A program made the position numbers and the translations under genes. Below, in pieces: positions 25,501 through 33,800 of a stretch of 64,000 bases of DNA. The notes beneath the pieces were generated by a model, which searched no databases, had not been told where the DNA came from, and saw only the letters and a list, made by a program, of their open reading frames with translations. Origin of the DNA: Blasia pusilla (lineage: Eukaryota; Marchantiophyta; Marchantiopsida; Blasiales). Within the stretch, counting starts at the first letter, position 1. Each line of letters opens with the position of its first letter. The DNA lies in the NCBI GenBank assembly GCA_050084515.1, contig CM114271.1, positions 18,600,001 through 18,664,000 of the forward strand. The letters are read 5' to 3'.

Positions 25501-26638
25501 ATCTGGCCGTGTGCATTTGCATCCTTCTCATCAGAGCAATATCTTGCCAGGTCGCAGTATTTCTGTGCCAAATACTGATGCATCTTTGAGCATCGGTCAT
25601 GTGGGCATTCCATCAACTGGACGTGCTTTCCAAAGTCTCCCCTCTGGTCGAGTGCATCCACCATCTTCTCTTCAGAGCATTGCAGGGCCAGGGCGAAATG
25701 TCACCAGTAACACAGTCTCTGCTTTGTATCAAGGTACTGTTGCTGGTTCTCTAAATTTTACATCTAATGTAACTGGAAGAGGATTTCCAATATTCACTGC
25801 AATCCCAAACCCTTATAATTCGGCTAACTGTGTTGATCCAAGTAGCTCGGCGGTTTTAGGGCTGTGGCAAAGTTGCACCCCAGGCAGTTTGGCATCTCCA
25901 GTTGGCTTACAAAATATTACCCCTACTGCTACACCACCATGTTCCACCTTTGGCTCAACCGTGCAATCTGTGACGTTATCTGGTCGTCTTTGTGGTGAAC
26001 CGGCAACGAATTTGACTGGGGGTACAAATGAGGCACCCTGCACTTCACAGTCTGGTAGTGTACGTCATTGCATGTTCGACAACGTGTCCAGGTACCAGCA
26101 TCAGGAGACTGCAAGTATGCACTTGGAGTCTTTACAACATCGAAGAAGTTGGGGCTGTGGAGAAACGGGAAATACCATAAGGGTCTCCTCATGCACAACC
26201 AGTATGGAGGATCCTTTCTCCTCCTCTCCTACTTCAGAGCAGAGACCTAATTTGAGTGGCCAAGCATCTGGAAGGACAACATCACCCATAGAGAATTTAC
26301 CGCTTGTAACAGAGGCTGTATTAGTGTCTGTGAGTCCACATGCCTCTCCTCCAAGAGAACGTGGCATGACAGCAGAAGAGCTGCGTCATGGTGGTTTGCC
26401 CCAGATCAGAAATATGAATCTGATGACTGGGTCGTGTACTACAGGAGATTGGAATAGTGGGGCGTTGCAGTCATCTGCAAGTCTGGGCGTGTCTACAGCG
26501 GCTGCAGTTAATGTGAGCAGATCATCAAGGGAGCACGACTTGCAACGAGCGTTTGCTGCTGTTGATGGTCCAATTGGAACCCCCACACCGCCTTCAAACG
26601 TAGACCCAGATATAATCTGCTTGTCAGATGATGATTAG
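1..26638 (+). CDS. MOM1: MOM1/CHD3-like chromatin silencing protein (whole gene model, 5' partial)
   Basis: MOM1 is a CHD3-derived nuclear protein that keeps transposons and repeats transcriptionally silent without a working remodelling ATPase. My exon model is <1-1201, 1354-1578, ~2658-3046 (5' edge unsure), 3316-3546, 3891-4593, 4957-5241, 5717-5875, 6158-6418, 18791-18928, 19430-19767, 20067-20243, 20667-21938, 22159-22263, 22548-24467, 24788-24995 and 25299-26638. All these introns are GT-AG and the phases agree from 3046 on, except that exon 19430-19767 has 338 bases and changes frame inside. The product is roughly 2,950 residues or more, larger than Arabidopsis MOM1 (about 2,000). Domain order is charged N-terminus, PHD finger, two chromodomains, degenerate SNF2 core, Q-rich region, coiled coil, SUMO-interacting C-terminus. 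The true start lies upstream of the window. A CHD3 (PICKLE-type) paralogue is the alternative, but the lost Walker A and the coiled coil favour MOM1. Confidence 0.78.
2658..3046 (+). CDS. MOM1: MOM1-like linker exon before the PHD finger
   Basis: This open segment ends at donor AG/GTATAA after 3046 in phase 2, which joins in frame to the acceptor at 3316 (the joined codon is AGT). The encoded stretch is polar, low complexity and has no recognised domain. Its 5' boundary is unclear: the frame is open back to about 2625, and no acceptor I tested joins in phase to the exon ending at 1578. An extra exon may therefore exist between 1579 and 2625. Confidence 0.5.
3316..4593 (+). CDS. MOM1: PHD finger and first chromodomain exons of the MOM1-like gene
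   Basis: Two exons, 3316-3546 and 3891-4593, are joined in phase 2 inside the PHD finger. The zinc ligands are CENC at the end of the first exon, then CCDGSGC, HLDC and CPGC in the second, a canonical C4HC3 order with GNWYCPGC at the end. It is followed by [18 protein letters not shown], the usual CHD3/MOM1 lead into chromodomain 1. An acidic/basic insert of about 100 residues comes next, then the chromodomain core [18 protein letters not shown] at about 4470-4520. Two candidate SUMO-interacting patches lie here: IDIISIDD at about 3398-3421 and [10 protein letters not shown] at about 4217-4246. PHD plus tandem chromodomains is the CHD3 arrangement. Confidence 0.8.
4957..5241 (+). CDS. MOM1: Second chromodomain exon of the MOM1-like gene
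   Basis: A phase-0 exon of 95 codons lies between acceptor TTTCAG and donor GAG/GTATCT. It begins [11 protein letters not shown] and carries the chromodomain core [18 protein letters not shown] at about 5080-5133, with the aromatic and tryptophan positions typical of CHD chromodomain 2. It ends in a helical segment leading into the SNF2 region. In CHD3 relatives the tandem chromodomains contact histone H3 tails or DNA; whether they still bind here cannot be judged from sequence. Confidence 0.8.
5717..6418 (+). CDS. MOM1: Degenerate SNF2 N-lobe exons (Walker A lost)
   Basis: Exons 5717-5875 and 6158-6418 are both phase 0. The first contains [16 protein letters not shown] and ends ILVDEGEQ; the second opens [18 protein letters not shown] and continues [19 protein letters not shown]. 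Aligned with the CHD3 pattern LADEMGLGKTxQ, the Walker A GLGKT is replaced by EQERT, so the ATP-binding lysine is gone. I chose the intron 5876-6157 over read-through because the joined protein follows the family without a gap. A second, non-coding copy of this exon edge near 36.8 kb shows the same donor. Loss of the ATPase is a known MOM1 trait. Confidence 0.72.
6958..7317 (-). repeat. Copia 3' LTR (left copy)
   Basis: 360 bases, beginning TGTTGAACA and ending ATCTAACA in the plus reading; the ends form the usual TGTTAGAT...TGTTCAACA pair in element orientation. It pairs with the copy at 17002-17361. The bases just inside it (7318-7330) read GAGTGGGAT on the minus strand, a typical Copia polypurine tract. 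Confidence 0.93.
7325..10470 (-). pseudogene. Copia pol remnant: protease, integrase, RT, RNase H
   Basis: Broken reading frames together cover Copia pol. Reading from high to low coordinates: the protease active site DTGAT sits in the 10669-10424 segment, then [14 protein letters not shown] and a CPLC-type pre-integrase segment (10327-9836). Integrase core has DYGGEYTS and HTPQQNGVA (9821-9540), followed by a low-complexity linker (9201-8738). RT has [10 protein letters not shown] and YVDDAVLIS (8554-8099), and RNase H has SDADWGG and STTEAEYMA (8002-7604). The closing piece with [14 protein letters not shown] ends at 7325. Stops and frameshifts separate the blocks, so no intact polyprotein exists. 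Antisense to the host gene. Confidence 0.88.
10424..10669 (-). pseudogene. Copia gag zinc knuckle and protease start
   Basis: This segment carries the CCHC knuckle [14 protein letters not shown] and, downstream, the protease signature [11 protein letters not shown]. It is the part of gag-pol on the downstream side of the LINE insertion. Its N-terminal neighbour continues at 16047-16385 on the far side of the LINE, after sequence ending NQRFNQ. Confidence 0.85.
10765..11280 (+). repeat. Three diverged tandem monomers in the LINE 5' region
   Basis: Three related blocks start near 10769, 10953 and 11165, about 185-210 bases apart. Each holds a version of CTTGG(G/A)CGACCCTGTCT followed by an AACAGA- or ACGGGCAAAAG-type stretch, then CGATTT and a TC-rich CGACCTG segment. 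Such arrays act as promoter monomers in some L1 families; here that role is only inference. Confidence 0.55.
11364..12428 (+). pseudogene. LINE ORF1 (coiled coil plus RRM-like domain)
   Basis: Two segments, 11364-11672 and 11694-12428, are separated by a stop. The first is basic ([17 protein letters not shown]). The second has a heptad-like helix ([19 protein letters not shown]) and then [17 protein letters not shown] with [12 protein letters not shown] further on, resembling the RNA-recognition fold of L1-type ORF1 proteins. ORF1 proteins coat the LINE transcript. The identification rests on position and pattern, not on a strong family motif. Confidence 0.6.
12527..15964 (+). pseudogene. LINE ORF2: AP endonuclease, reverse transcriptase, C-terminal knuckle
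   Basis: Broken into several frames. The endonuclease has [19 protein letters not shown] (12984-13010) and, after a frameshift near 13220, [11 protein letters not shown], the SDH signature. RT blocks are PLFKAGDP and SNYRTI (14140-14200), [36 protein letters not shown] and [12 protein letters not shown] (about 14710-14745), so the catalytic YADD is intact. The C-terminus after more frameshifts has [19 protein letters not shown] (15748-15804), a zinc-knuckle region common after LINE RT domains. Frameshifts near 13220, 14350, 14870 and 15370 rule out an active product. Confidence 0.85.
16047..16709 (-). pseudogene. Copia gag, N-terminal part
   Basis: Two minus-strand segments (16709-16422 and 16385-16047) encode a UBN2-type Copia gag: [16 protein letters not shown] near the start, then [16 protein letters not shown] and [18 protein letters not shown] frameshift lies near 16400. 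Coding ends at NQRFNQ where the LINE 3' tail begins; the last residues of the minus frame there are LINE sequence, not gag. Confidence 0.85.
16990..17001 (-). other. Copia primer binding site
   Basis: Directly inside the 5' LTR (right copy) the minus strand reads TGGCATCAGAGC. This differs by one base from the standard plant Copia site complementary to initiator methionine tRNA (TGGTATCAGAGC), which confirms element orientation. Confidence 0.85.
17002..17361 (-). repeat. Copia 5' LTR (right copy)
   Basis: 360 bases, the partner of 6958-7317, with about 33 differences. As the 5' LTR of a minus-strand element it holds the promoter that would transcribe antisense to the MOM1-like gene. The target duplicate ATGAG follows at 17362-17366. 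Confidence 0.92.
17367..18790 (+). other. Remaining host intron sequence, no gene seen
   Basis: Intron sequence downstream of the Copia insertion, ending in a T-rich tract and acceptor TTGCAG before 18791. It is T-rich and has short frames only; I found no exon with family similarity and no further transposon signature. Confidence 0.6.
18791..19767 (+). CDS. MOM1: SNF2 motif II exon and following exon with a frame change
   Basis: Exon 18791-18928 (46 codons, phase 0) carries [13 protein letters not shown]: the SNF2 motif II DEGH is retained although Walker A is lost. Exon 19430-19767 opens [16 protein letters not shown] in phase 0 but ends in another frame ([11 protein letters not shown], then [17 protein letters not shown] and [10 protein letters not shown]). 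Both halves resemble MOM1/CHD sequence, and 338 bases is not a multiple of three. The switch lies between about 19500 and 19545. It could be a real frameshift, a sequencing error, or an unrecognised small intron. Confidence 0.7.
20067..21938 (+). CDS. MOM1: Degenerate helicase C-lobe exons
   Basis: Exons 20067-20243 and 20667-21938 are in phase 0. The first has CCNHPYLVD and [25 protein letters not shown]. The second has [32 protein letters not shown], then [19 protein letters not shown] (motif V kept) and [21 protein letters not shown]. In active SNF2 enzymes the last segment has an R-x-H-R-x-G-Q arginine-finger motif; here it reads KMHGELQ, so motif VI is lost. The rest is a long basic and acidic linker ending EDLEVP. 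Confidence 0.78.
22159..24995 (+). CDS. MOM1: MOM1-type C-terminal helical, Q-rich and coiled-coil exons
   Basis: Exons are 22159-22263, 22548-24467 and 24788-24995. The first two join as [21 protein letters not shown], a helical segment found after the helicase lobe in MOM1 proteins. A long linker follows, then a charged helical stretch (about 23195-23525), a Q-rich region (about 23740-24260), and a coiled coil across the 24467/24788 junction ([16 protein letters not shown], then [17 protein letters not shown] and [12 protein letters not shown]). The last block resembles the CMM2 coiled coil that Arabidopsis MOM1 needs for silencing. The splice at 24995 is phase 1. Confidence 0.72.
25299..26638 (+). 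CDS. MOM1: MOM1-like last exon, repetitive S/G-rich tail ending in a SUMO-interacting motif
   Basis: Terminal exon of 446 codons after acceptor TTCTACAG, completing the phase-1 codon. It is rich in Ser, Gly and Thr, with several SGR(V/L)H-type repeats ([23 protein letters not shown]). It ends [11 protein letters not shown]-stop at 26636-26638, a hydrophobic core followed by acidic residues as in SUMO-interacting motifs. In Arabidopsis, MOM1 works with the SUMO-ligase-like PIAL1/PIAL2 proteins, so a SUMO contact is plausible but not shown. Confidence 0.75.
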
Positions 26639-29440
26639 CGAGCATTGCAAGAGGTGCAAGGGAGCCCTCGGCTCTTTTGTTACGTTGATGATCAGCCGCT
26701 TTTTGGCTAACAGTTTTGTTATTTGCTGCTAGTTTTATTTGGTGGCTACATTGTTTGCTAGGTTCGCACAACGCTAGCTTTACCTAGGGTCTCTAGAAGT
26801 GAAAGTGTATCATAGTCCTGCGAATTTAGTTGTATAGGAAGGGAAAGTGCTAGTACATTCACTTCCCATGAAAGATCTATAAAATGGATTGTTCATGGTT
26901 ACATTGAGTGTTTGATGGTGGGTGGAAAGATCCTTGACTACACACTGTAGAGTATTTTGCAACTGCTGTCGGAATATAGTATGAAACATTGCTAGCCATC
27001 TCTCATTCCTTCAGGGTAGGTGTTAGAGAACGGACTCAAGGATGGAGAGTGCAGGTTTTTTCATAGCTCCAGCAGATGGAAATCATCTCCACATCATTTC
27101 AAGTCCAAACATGTGAAAGCGGTAGTGAATGTCCGCCGCCTTTCACTCAAAATGGAGTACGAGGGTTGGAGAGGAAGGGAATGGGATCTCAGATAGGATA
27201 GTGAGGGATGGAGATGAATGGAGTATGAAGAGGAAGGGCGAAGAGGATATGGAAGAAGTAGATAGAGCACAATAGGAGGGATGGAAAGGGAGTGGTAGGA
27301 TGTAGAGACCAGAGAAGTAGAAGAGAAAGGGATGGAATAAGAAGCGGAGAGGCGGTGAGAGATTTGTAAATGAATGAGTAGAGATCAATGGTTTATTTTA
27401 GAATCAGAGTTTCTCTACAACCTAGCTATTACAAACACACTTAGTGCAATAGCAACCACTCAGGTTAGATTGTAGAGGAAAGAGCTAGACAACCTGCATC
27501 ACCAGATCACCTTGCATTCTCAAGCACACTTAGTGCAATAGCAACCACTCAGGTTAGCAGCAGTAGACATCTCAATAGCAACCACTCAGGTTAGTACTAC
27601 TATACACCTTGTATCACAAGACTCACTGAACTCCTCAAGTCAGCAGACCTCTCAGTCTGTAAGCAGCAGCACACTCAGTGCTTAGCACACTGAACTACTA
27701 AGGTCAGAAGCACAATCCACTCAGGTAAGCAAAGCACACTCAGTGCTTCTCAATCAACTCCTCAGCTCAGAGAGTTGTGTCCAGAAAGGTATAAGAGAAT
27801 GTAAATTCGCAGGGCACCCTCAGAGGGTTATATACAGCCAAGAGAATGAGTTTCTAAGTTTTAGGGTTTTTAGGGTTAGGGCCTGCCGCCCATAGTAATT
27901 CTCAGAATTACTGAGGTAACTCTATGGTAACAAGAAATTACTATTTACTGTGGTAAAACACTAAGTTATTATAGTAATTCTTTCAGTTACTTTTCACTAT
28001 AGTAAACTCCAAGTTACTATGTTTTACAACAGTTTAAAAGGGAAAAGAAAATGGGATGGAAAAAGAGGGGAGAGGAGGTGAGAAGTAAGTGTAGGATTGA
28101 GGGATGGAGGGAGAGAAAGTATAGGAGTGAGGGATAGATTAGAAAAGGAAGATGGGAAAGGGCAACTCGTAAGGGGACAAGGCTAGTACTAAGGGATGGA
28201 GAAGATTCATCCCTAAACCCTACCCAATGGCACTGAAAGACCAGGAAGATTACTCAATCCTTTCTTCTGGCATCTATCATGGTTGGAAACCAATTCAACA
28301 TGGTAAAGGATGAATGAGAGTTTTTACACCCTTCATAAAGTTGAAATTTCAATGTAGGGATGAAAAATTTGCAAATTGTAATGAGGTTACTATAGGTAGC
28401 ATCAAATGGGGCTACAACACTTTGAAAATTTATTGTATACATATTGTAAGGCAGTTTTCAACATTTATCACGCTGAAAACCTCCAAAAGGAGAATACTTC
28501 AATTGTTATAATATTTGTAACAAATTTGACTACCATCAGCTTTAGGATTTCTTAATGTGGTATTAGAGATCGAGGACCCTAATACCAAATCCTACTAGAA
28601 TCATGATGGGAATGACTCTAGGCAACCATCTCTTCATTCCTATCATGCAAACACATATCTCTAACCAACATATGTCACTTGTCATCAACAAGTACCCAAA
28701 CTTTGTAAAACTTGCAAATCTTGGATCATCTATGCTTGAACAATTATACAAGCCCCAAAACCTTGATAATATCTATACATCAATTCTATAAAGGGAAGCA
28801 ACTTCTAGTGTCTTAGCTCTCCATTCACTTCGAACTCGGCTTAGGTACATTACATATACATGTTGTGTTGATAATAATGAGATGTTGAGTCAATACACAA
28901 CAAAGACATTCAAATATGTAAAATGAATAACAATCCTAGACTTTAAGCTAATGCACTAACATAGCCATGTTAGAATGTATTATAGATTTCCTTCATACCT
29001 CAAGAGAGGCATTGGAATCTTGGATGAGCCTCCTTAAGGGTATACTTTTTTGGAGTAGTTCCATGGTAACTTGTGTGCTTATGTGACCATTCTAAAATTA
29101 AGACACTATCAATCTAGAGTACACAATATACTCTTTCTCTAATAAGAGGAAGGATGGACAACAAGGCTTCCATAGGCTCAAGTAAAACAGGTATATGCAT
29201 GCTACACAAAAATGTGCCACCAAACACATACGGAAAGGTGACATGTACACACATGTCACCATGGTCTTCCAAAATGAGTACTAATTTGCTAACCAACATA
29301 CTTTGTTAACAACATATAACTCCGGGCTATATTTGGAAGATGATATGGTGTATATTTATGCGTACGATCTTTCCAAATCATATTTATACATGATGTCTTT
29401 CCAATACTCAATACGAGGACTTGTGAAGTCATAAGCTCTC
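26639..29440. other. Gene-free stretch: 3' flank, purine-rich DNA, repeat-rich insert
   Basis: The first 200-300 bases are the probable 3' untranslated region of the MOM1-like gene. Purine-rich plus-strand DNA occupies about 27140-27370 and 28037-28200 and looks like one tract split by a roughly 660-base insert. From 28200 to 29440 I see AT-rich sequence without a supported gene. Confidence 0.5.
27375..28036. repeat. Repeat-rich insert with short direct repeats
   Basis: Three copies of CAATAGCAACCACTCAGGTTA (near 27449, 27536 and 27571) and several copies of CACACTCAGTGCTT occur within 350 bases. A telomere-like run GTTTTAGGGTTTTTAGGGTT lies near 27857. The segment sits inside an otherwise continuous purine-rich tract, so it is probably an inserted element or LTR fragment; the family is not recognised. 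Confidence 0.45.
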
Positions 29441-30839
29441 TGTGACGTCTTTTAGGATAGATCGATGAGATCTAGTAGAGCGCCTTCGTGAGTAGTGAAG
29501 GACAGGCTCAGTAGGTGGAGGATGACCTGTTGAGACCCCGGGAAACCTCAAAGAGCAGGTTTCCCCTTCGTTTGGCTCATTTGGAGCCATATTGTGAAAC
29601 TTATAATTTTAGGTAAATACGATTTTGAGTATATGATCGACTTTTTATTTTTTGTAAGTGGCCCTTGATCTCCTACATCAGGTCAAGAGCCAAGGAGGTG
29701 ACTTGGGAAAATAGATTACCATGGAGAGAGCTTGGGAGAGGGAAGGGGTATACCTCAAGGAGAGAGAGTTTGAGAGCTCATTCTCTCTTTGTTGAACCTC
29801 TTGGCATGAGGCGGCGGAGCTATGGTCCCTTGCCTTGTGAGTGTAATCCAAGCCTCTCATTAGGAGAGTGGGTTTGGTTTGACATGAGAGAGAGTGCACA
29901 ACTTTGAGAGCTATGGTGTGAGATGGTGTAGAGAGAGATTGGATCTTACTTTACAAAGAGAGAATGAGAGAATGAGAGAGCTTAATGGGGGAGCTCGCTA
30001 GTCACTCGCTGCTTTTGCAGGTTAGGGACAGTGTTCCCCGTTCAACGGCGCATGGGAGTGCTCACTGGAGCAATGGCTGCTTTGATTGTTCTTTGCATTT
30101 GTCGATTTTTCGTGTGGAAGAGTGGCACGCGGAAGCGCTGCCCAATTTCTAATAGGGATTGATTATAGGGGCGGGTTGCCCCATGCCAAAGCTCTCAAGA
30201 GCACCATGTAACTTGCTGATTTGAATTTTTACAGGTCTACATTTTCGTTGGGAGAAATCACCGCGGAAGCGCTGCCAAATTTTGTGTAGGAGAAAGAGAC
30301 ATTAGGCTTTACGATAGTCCCCATCAGTTTTTATTGGAATGTCCAAATCCAAATATTTTTTAAATTTTATCGTAGATCGTGAAGTTGTGCATGTTGTGCA
30401 AAAAATGGTGTACAATTTGGAGTTGCGAGTAAAAAGTTATGGCCAATCTTGCAAAATTTCCATTGCTAGGCAATCTTTAGGGTTAAATTGTTAAAACCCT
30501 AAACCAGCCGCCACGCGGGCGGCGGCCGTCACCGTCATAGTTATCGTCACCGGTCAACGGTCACCATCAATGATCAACCATCTGCGTCAACGGTCTGTCG
30601 TCACCATCAACGGTCAATCGTCACCGTCAACGGTTCACCGTCCACCGTCGGCCGTTGCGGTTGCCCAACGTTGCTCAGAGTTGCATTTGGTCGTTGTCCA
30701 CCCTTTGGTTGCCATTGCCGCCATTACGAAGTGGAGGGTCTTCCACGACCACCGTTGATTCTCTGACTTGCGCCGCCACCACGTACTTTGGTTTGCTGCC
30801 ATCATCTACACTAACCTCATCTCAACTGATCCAATAGCA
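29441..30839 (+). repeat. Solo LTR of the DNMT3-carrying gypsy family
   Basis: About 1.4 kb, alignable along its length to the LTRs at 45794-47170 and 57614-58955. It starts TGTGACGTCTTTTAGGAT and includes the family landmarks: GATCTAGTAGAGCGCC, two GCGGAAGCGCTGCC segments about 130 bases apart, the telobox inverted repeat (30476-30503) and the GGTCAACCGTCACC-type minisatellite. No internal element sequence follows, so it is a solo LTR or fragment. The 3' end is estimated and no target duplication was found. Confidence 0.75.
30525..30655 (+). repeat. LTR-internal minisatellite
   Basis: Imperfect tandem units of about 18-22 bases built on the pattern CACCATCAACGGTCAACCGT. Homologous arrays stand at the same place in the other two LTRs (46895-46985 and 58700-58815) with different unit numbers. 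Confidence 0.7.
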
Positions 30840-33800
30840 ACACAAGGAAGATGAGGTAAAGGATATATACAACAGACAACAAAAGAGAGAGAGATTGTGC
30901 AGAAGAACCCCTCTCAAGGCTATACTAAATTAAATTCAAAATTTTTATTTTTGTAATTGTTAAATTTTGACGGGAATTCTTACTAGTGTTCAATTAAGTT
31001 CGGAGGCTTGTGTTCAAGTTGGACTCTCCCTCCCGCTCGGCGATGATCCCATGTTTATTTGAGGATTTTTAGCATCAATAAAGTGGAGGGCAACACTCTA
31101 GCATCATGTGGTAACCAAATATAATCACCTTGCACTGTAACCCCACTTCTTCTCCCAACCCCACGTCTTCAACACATCAATGTTTCTTACATTGGGTGCA
31201 TAGCTTTAGAGCAAGGTGCAAGGCAAGGTGATAGTACAAAGCGATTCCACGAACCGTCACTAGGCAAAATGAGAATGGAGATTAGGGTTTAGGGGAGAGG
31301 TAGGTCATTCCAAGCTGATTACTCTAAATTTCCCCAAAGGCTATCTCCGTAATACACTACCCTTGGATCTACAAAATATAGAGATGCAATTTCATCTCCC
31401 ATCACCACCAGATCTCAAAAATCTTAAAACCAGATTGGTTATAGACATGGATTTGCAAGGAGCACTACTAATGGTGAAGCAACAGAGTGGGATCGATGAT
31501 TGGGGTTGGGGAACTAGTTCAATTAGAAGGTTGGGCCAAGCCGCCATTTGCAAATCCCTCCATCGTCCATTACTCCCTCATTGGGATAGGATGAATGCAT
31601 CTTCAATGGACATTCCTCATGTATGGATTTTCATACAATGCATACATGAGGAATCTCCAAATATTTCTCAAGATATCGGAAGGGGGAAGGGGAAATAGAA
31701 TTTATTTTCTTCCATTTCGTGTTCCTGCAAGGGAATAGAACGGATAGGTAGAAATGCGTCCACAATCGGGGAATTGGATTATGGAGTCAAGAGAGGGATT
31801 CACAAGTAGGATAAGGGGTTCAAGGGTTCCCATTCTGTGGGAACCCCTAAGCTTGGAGCCATAAGGGCTCCGGGCTCCGGAGATATTACTCTCCCTTGCT
31901 CGGCCACCTCTCAATTGTGGATTTCTCCCCCGATAGTATTGGAAGGAAGCGTAACCTCAAGAAAACTCATGTGAAGCAAACAGGCACACAAGACACAATG
32001 GAAAGTTTTGTCTTCCCCTAACCATAACTATATTTGTTGTCCACGTACTCACTTGAACAATGGTCTTATATGTCACAAAACTTTACGTTTAATACATAAC
32101 ACTCTCATTATTGCTTCTCTCGAATGTTGGTCTTGTGTGTTGTGAAAGATTGGGTTGAGTACTTCATATTCTCATTACTCTTCAACATCCAAACACATTC
32201 ATTTTGGCGTGGTTTTGGTTTAACCAACTTTTTGTGTCCCAAGTCTAGATCTTGAACAACTAGGAATTGAGGTATCCACATGGTTCAAGTAGGAGCCCAT
32301 TTTTTCCAAGAGCCACTACTTTGCCAGTCCATAAAAATTTCTAATTCATGAGCTCGCTTCGTGAAACTCTATTGCGGTTTCATGAAACTTTGCGAGTCCA
32401 TACAACCATTCTATCATTGTGACTATGGTAACTTGCTCTATGCTCGCAACTAACTGACAAAGGTGATTGCAAGTCACACTTATAAATAGTAGCGCTGGAG
32501 AAACGCACTTTGCGACTATGAAGGCTTGCAAGAGACACACAACTTGCAATTAGTTTTTGAGTCCTAGCACCAAATTCTTGGACATAAATTCCCCATTTGC
32601 CTCCAAACCACACCATCCTCACTTTGCCTCCTAATTTTTTGCGACCCATTTCCTCACTTTACGACTAGTTTATTTCTATAATAGAGTTAAATCTAGAGAT
32701 GTTTTCGGGTGGAAAGTTTATTTTTTAAGTTGAAGGATAGGTTATCCCACATGGATGTATGTCTCCTACTCTCAAATATTAGCGATCTTGATAGCATCTC
32801 TACGCAACCAAACACTCCAACAACTAACCAACATCCACAACCTCTACCAAAATTTTGGTAGGCGATTGAATGTGAGGGAGGAACCACCATGGAAGGGCTC
32901 CCAAGAGCACATAAGTGCTCTATTTTTTTGCATTTTATAGTTGTGAAGATTTTTGGGGAATGGATGCGTGTGAAAGAATTGCTAACTTTTTGTTGGATTT
33001 GGGACCATAAGATGACCAAACACCACTCTCAACAACAAGTTTGAGTTTTGATTTAGTGTTGAGTTCCTCATGTCATAAGACCAAGAGCTACACTTATTAT
33101 CATCTATATGGCATGATTTTTTGATTGGTGAGTGTGCTTCAATGCCTTCCATACATCTAAGAGAAGAATTAGGGTTTTCTTTGTGAGGTGAAAATTTATT
33201 CTTGGCAAGTGTTGAGTCAAAAAATAAATTTATTTATTTATTTATTGGGGGGGAATGTTGGAATGGCATGATTATTTATGGAAGTAGAACCCCCCAAATT
33301 TAGGGGATATTTGAGTGAATTACCCCTCGTCAAGCCCCTAAGGTTGCATGTGGACTTACATCCGTCCTATAGAAGGACTTGTCCATATTGCCCCCATCTC
33401 CCCCTTCTTTCTCAACCCTCCCACTTGCCTTCGTGATCCGCAATTTCTCTTTTCTTCCTCCTTCTACCTTCATTCCCTTCCCCCTTATTACCCCCCTTGC
33501 CCTTGCCCTTGCCCTGCCTTCCACTATGAACTATGAGTGTGGGCCCCATATTTTGCAATCCATGTCGGTGGACACGTCCAAACTTGTCCGTCCATGTCTG
33601 TCTTTGTCTTAGGGACAGACTTGTATGTTTGTGTGCAACCATGCGAGCCCCGTAGTGGCCACCGATGGGGGTTGTGTTGCCCTGCCTAGTTGCCATCCAT
33701 AAAAATTCAACAATTGTTAATCATTGTCCTCTTGCCATTGCTATGGTAATGGCCATTTTTTATAGTTGTCCAATCCCTGTCAATTTTTTTACCACCTCCG

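Noticed and set aside
29665-29907. Small frames at 29665-29907 and 46019-46219 that resemble each other
   Set aside because: They are the same non-coding LTR segment translated in two copies; conservation is that of the LTR.
30900-30925. CTCTC at about 30911 as target duplicate of the solo LTR
   Set aside because: The five bases before 29441 are CTCTC, but the right-hand match lies about 70 bases past the aligned LTR end and is not preceded by CA; such a short low-complexity match is likely chance.
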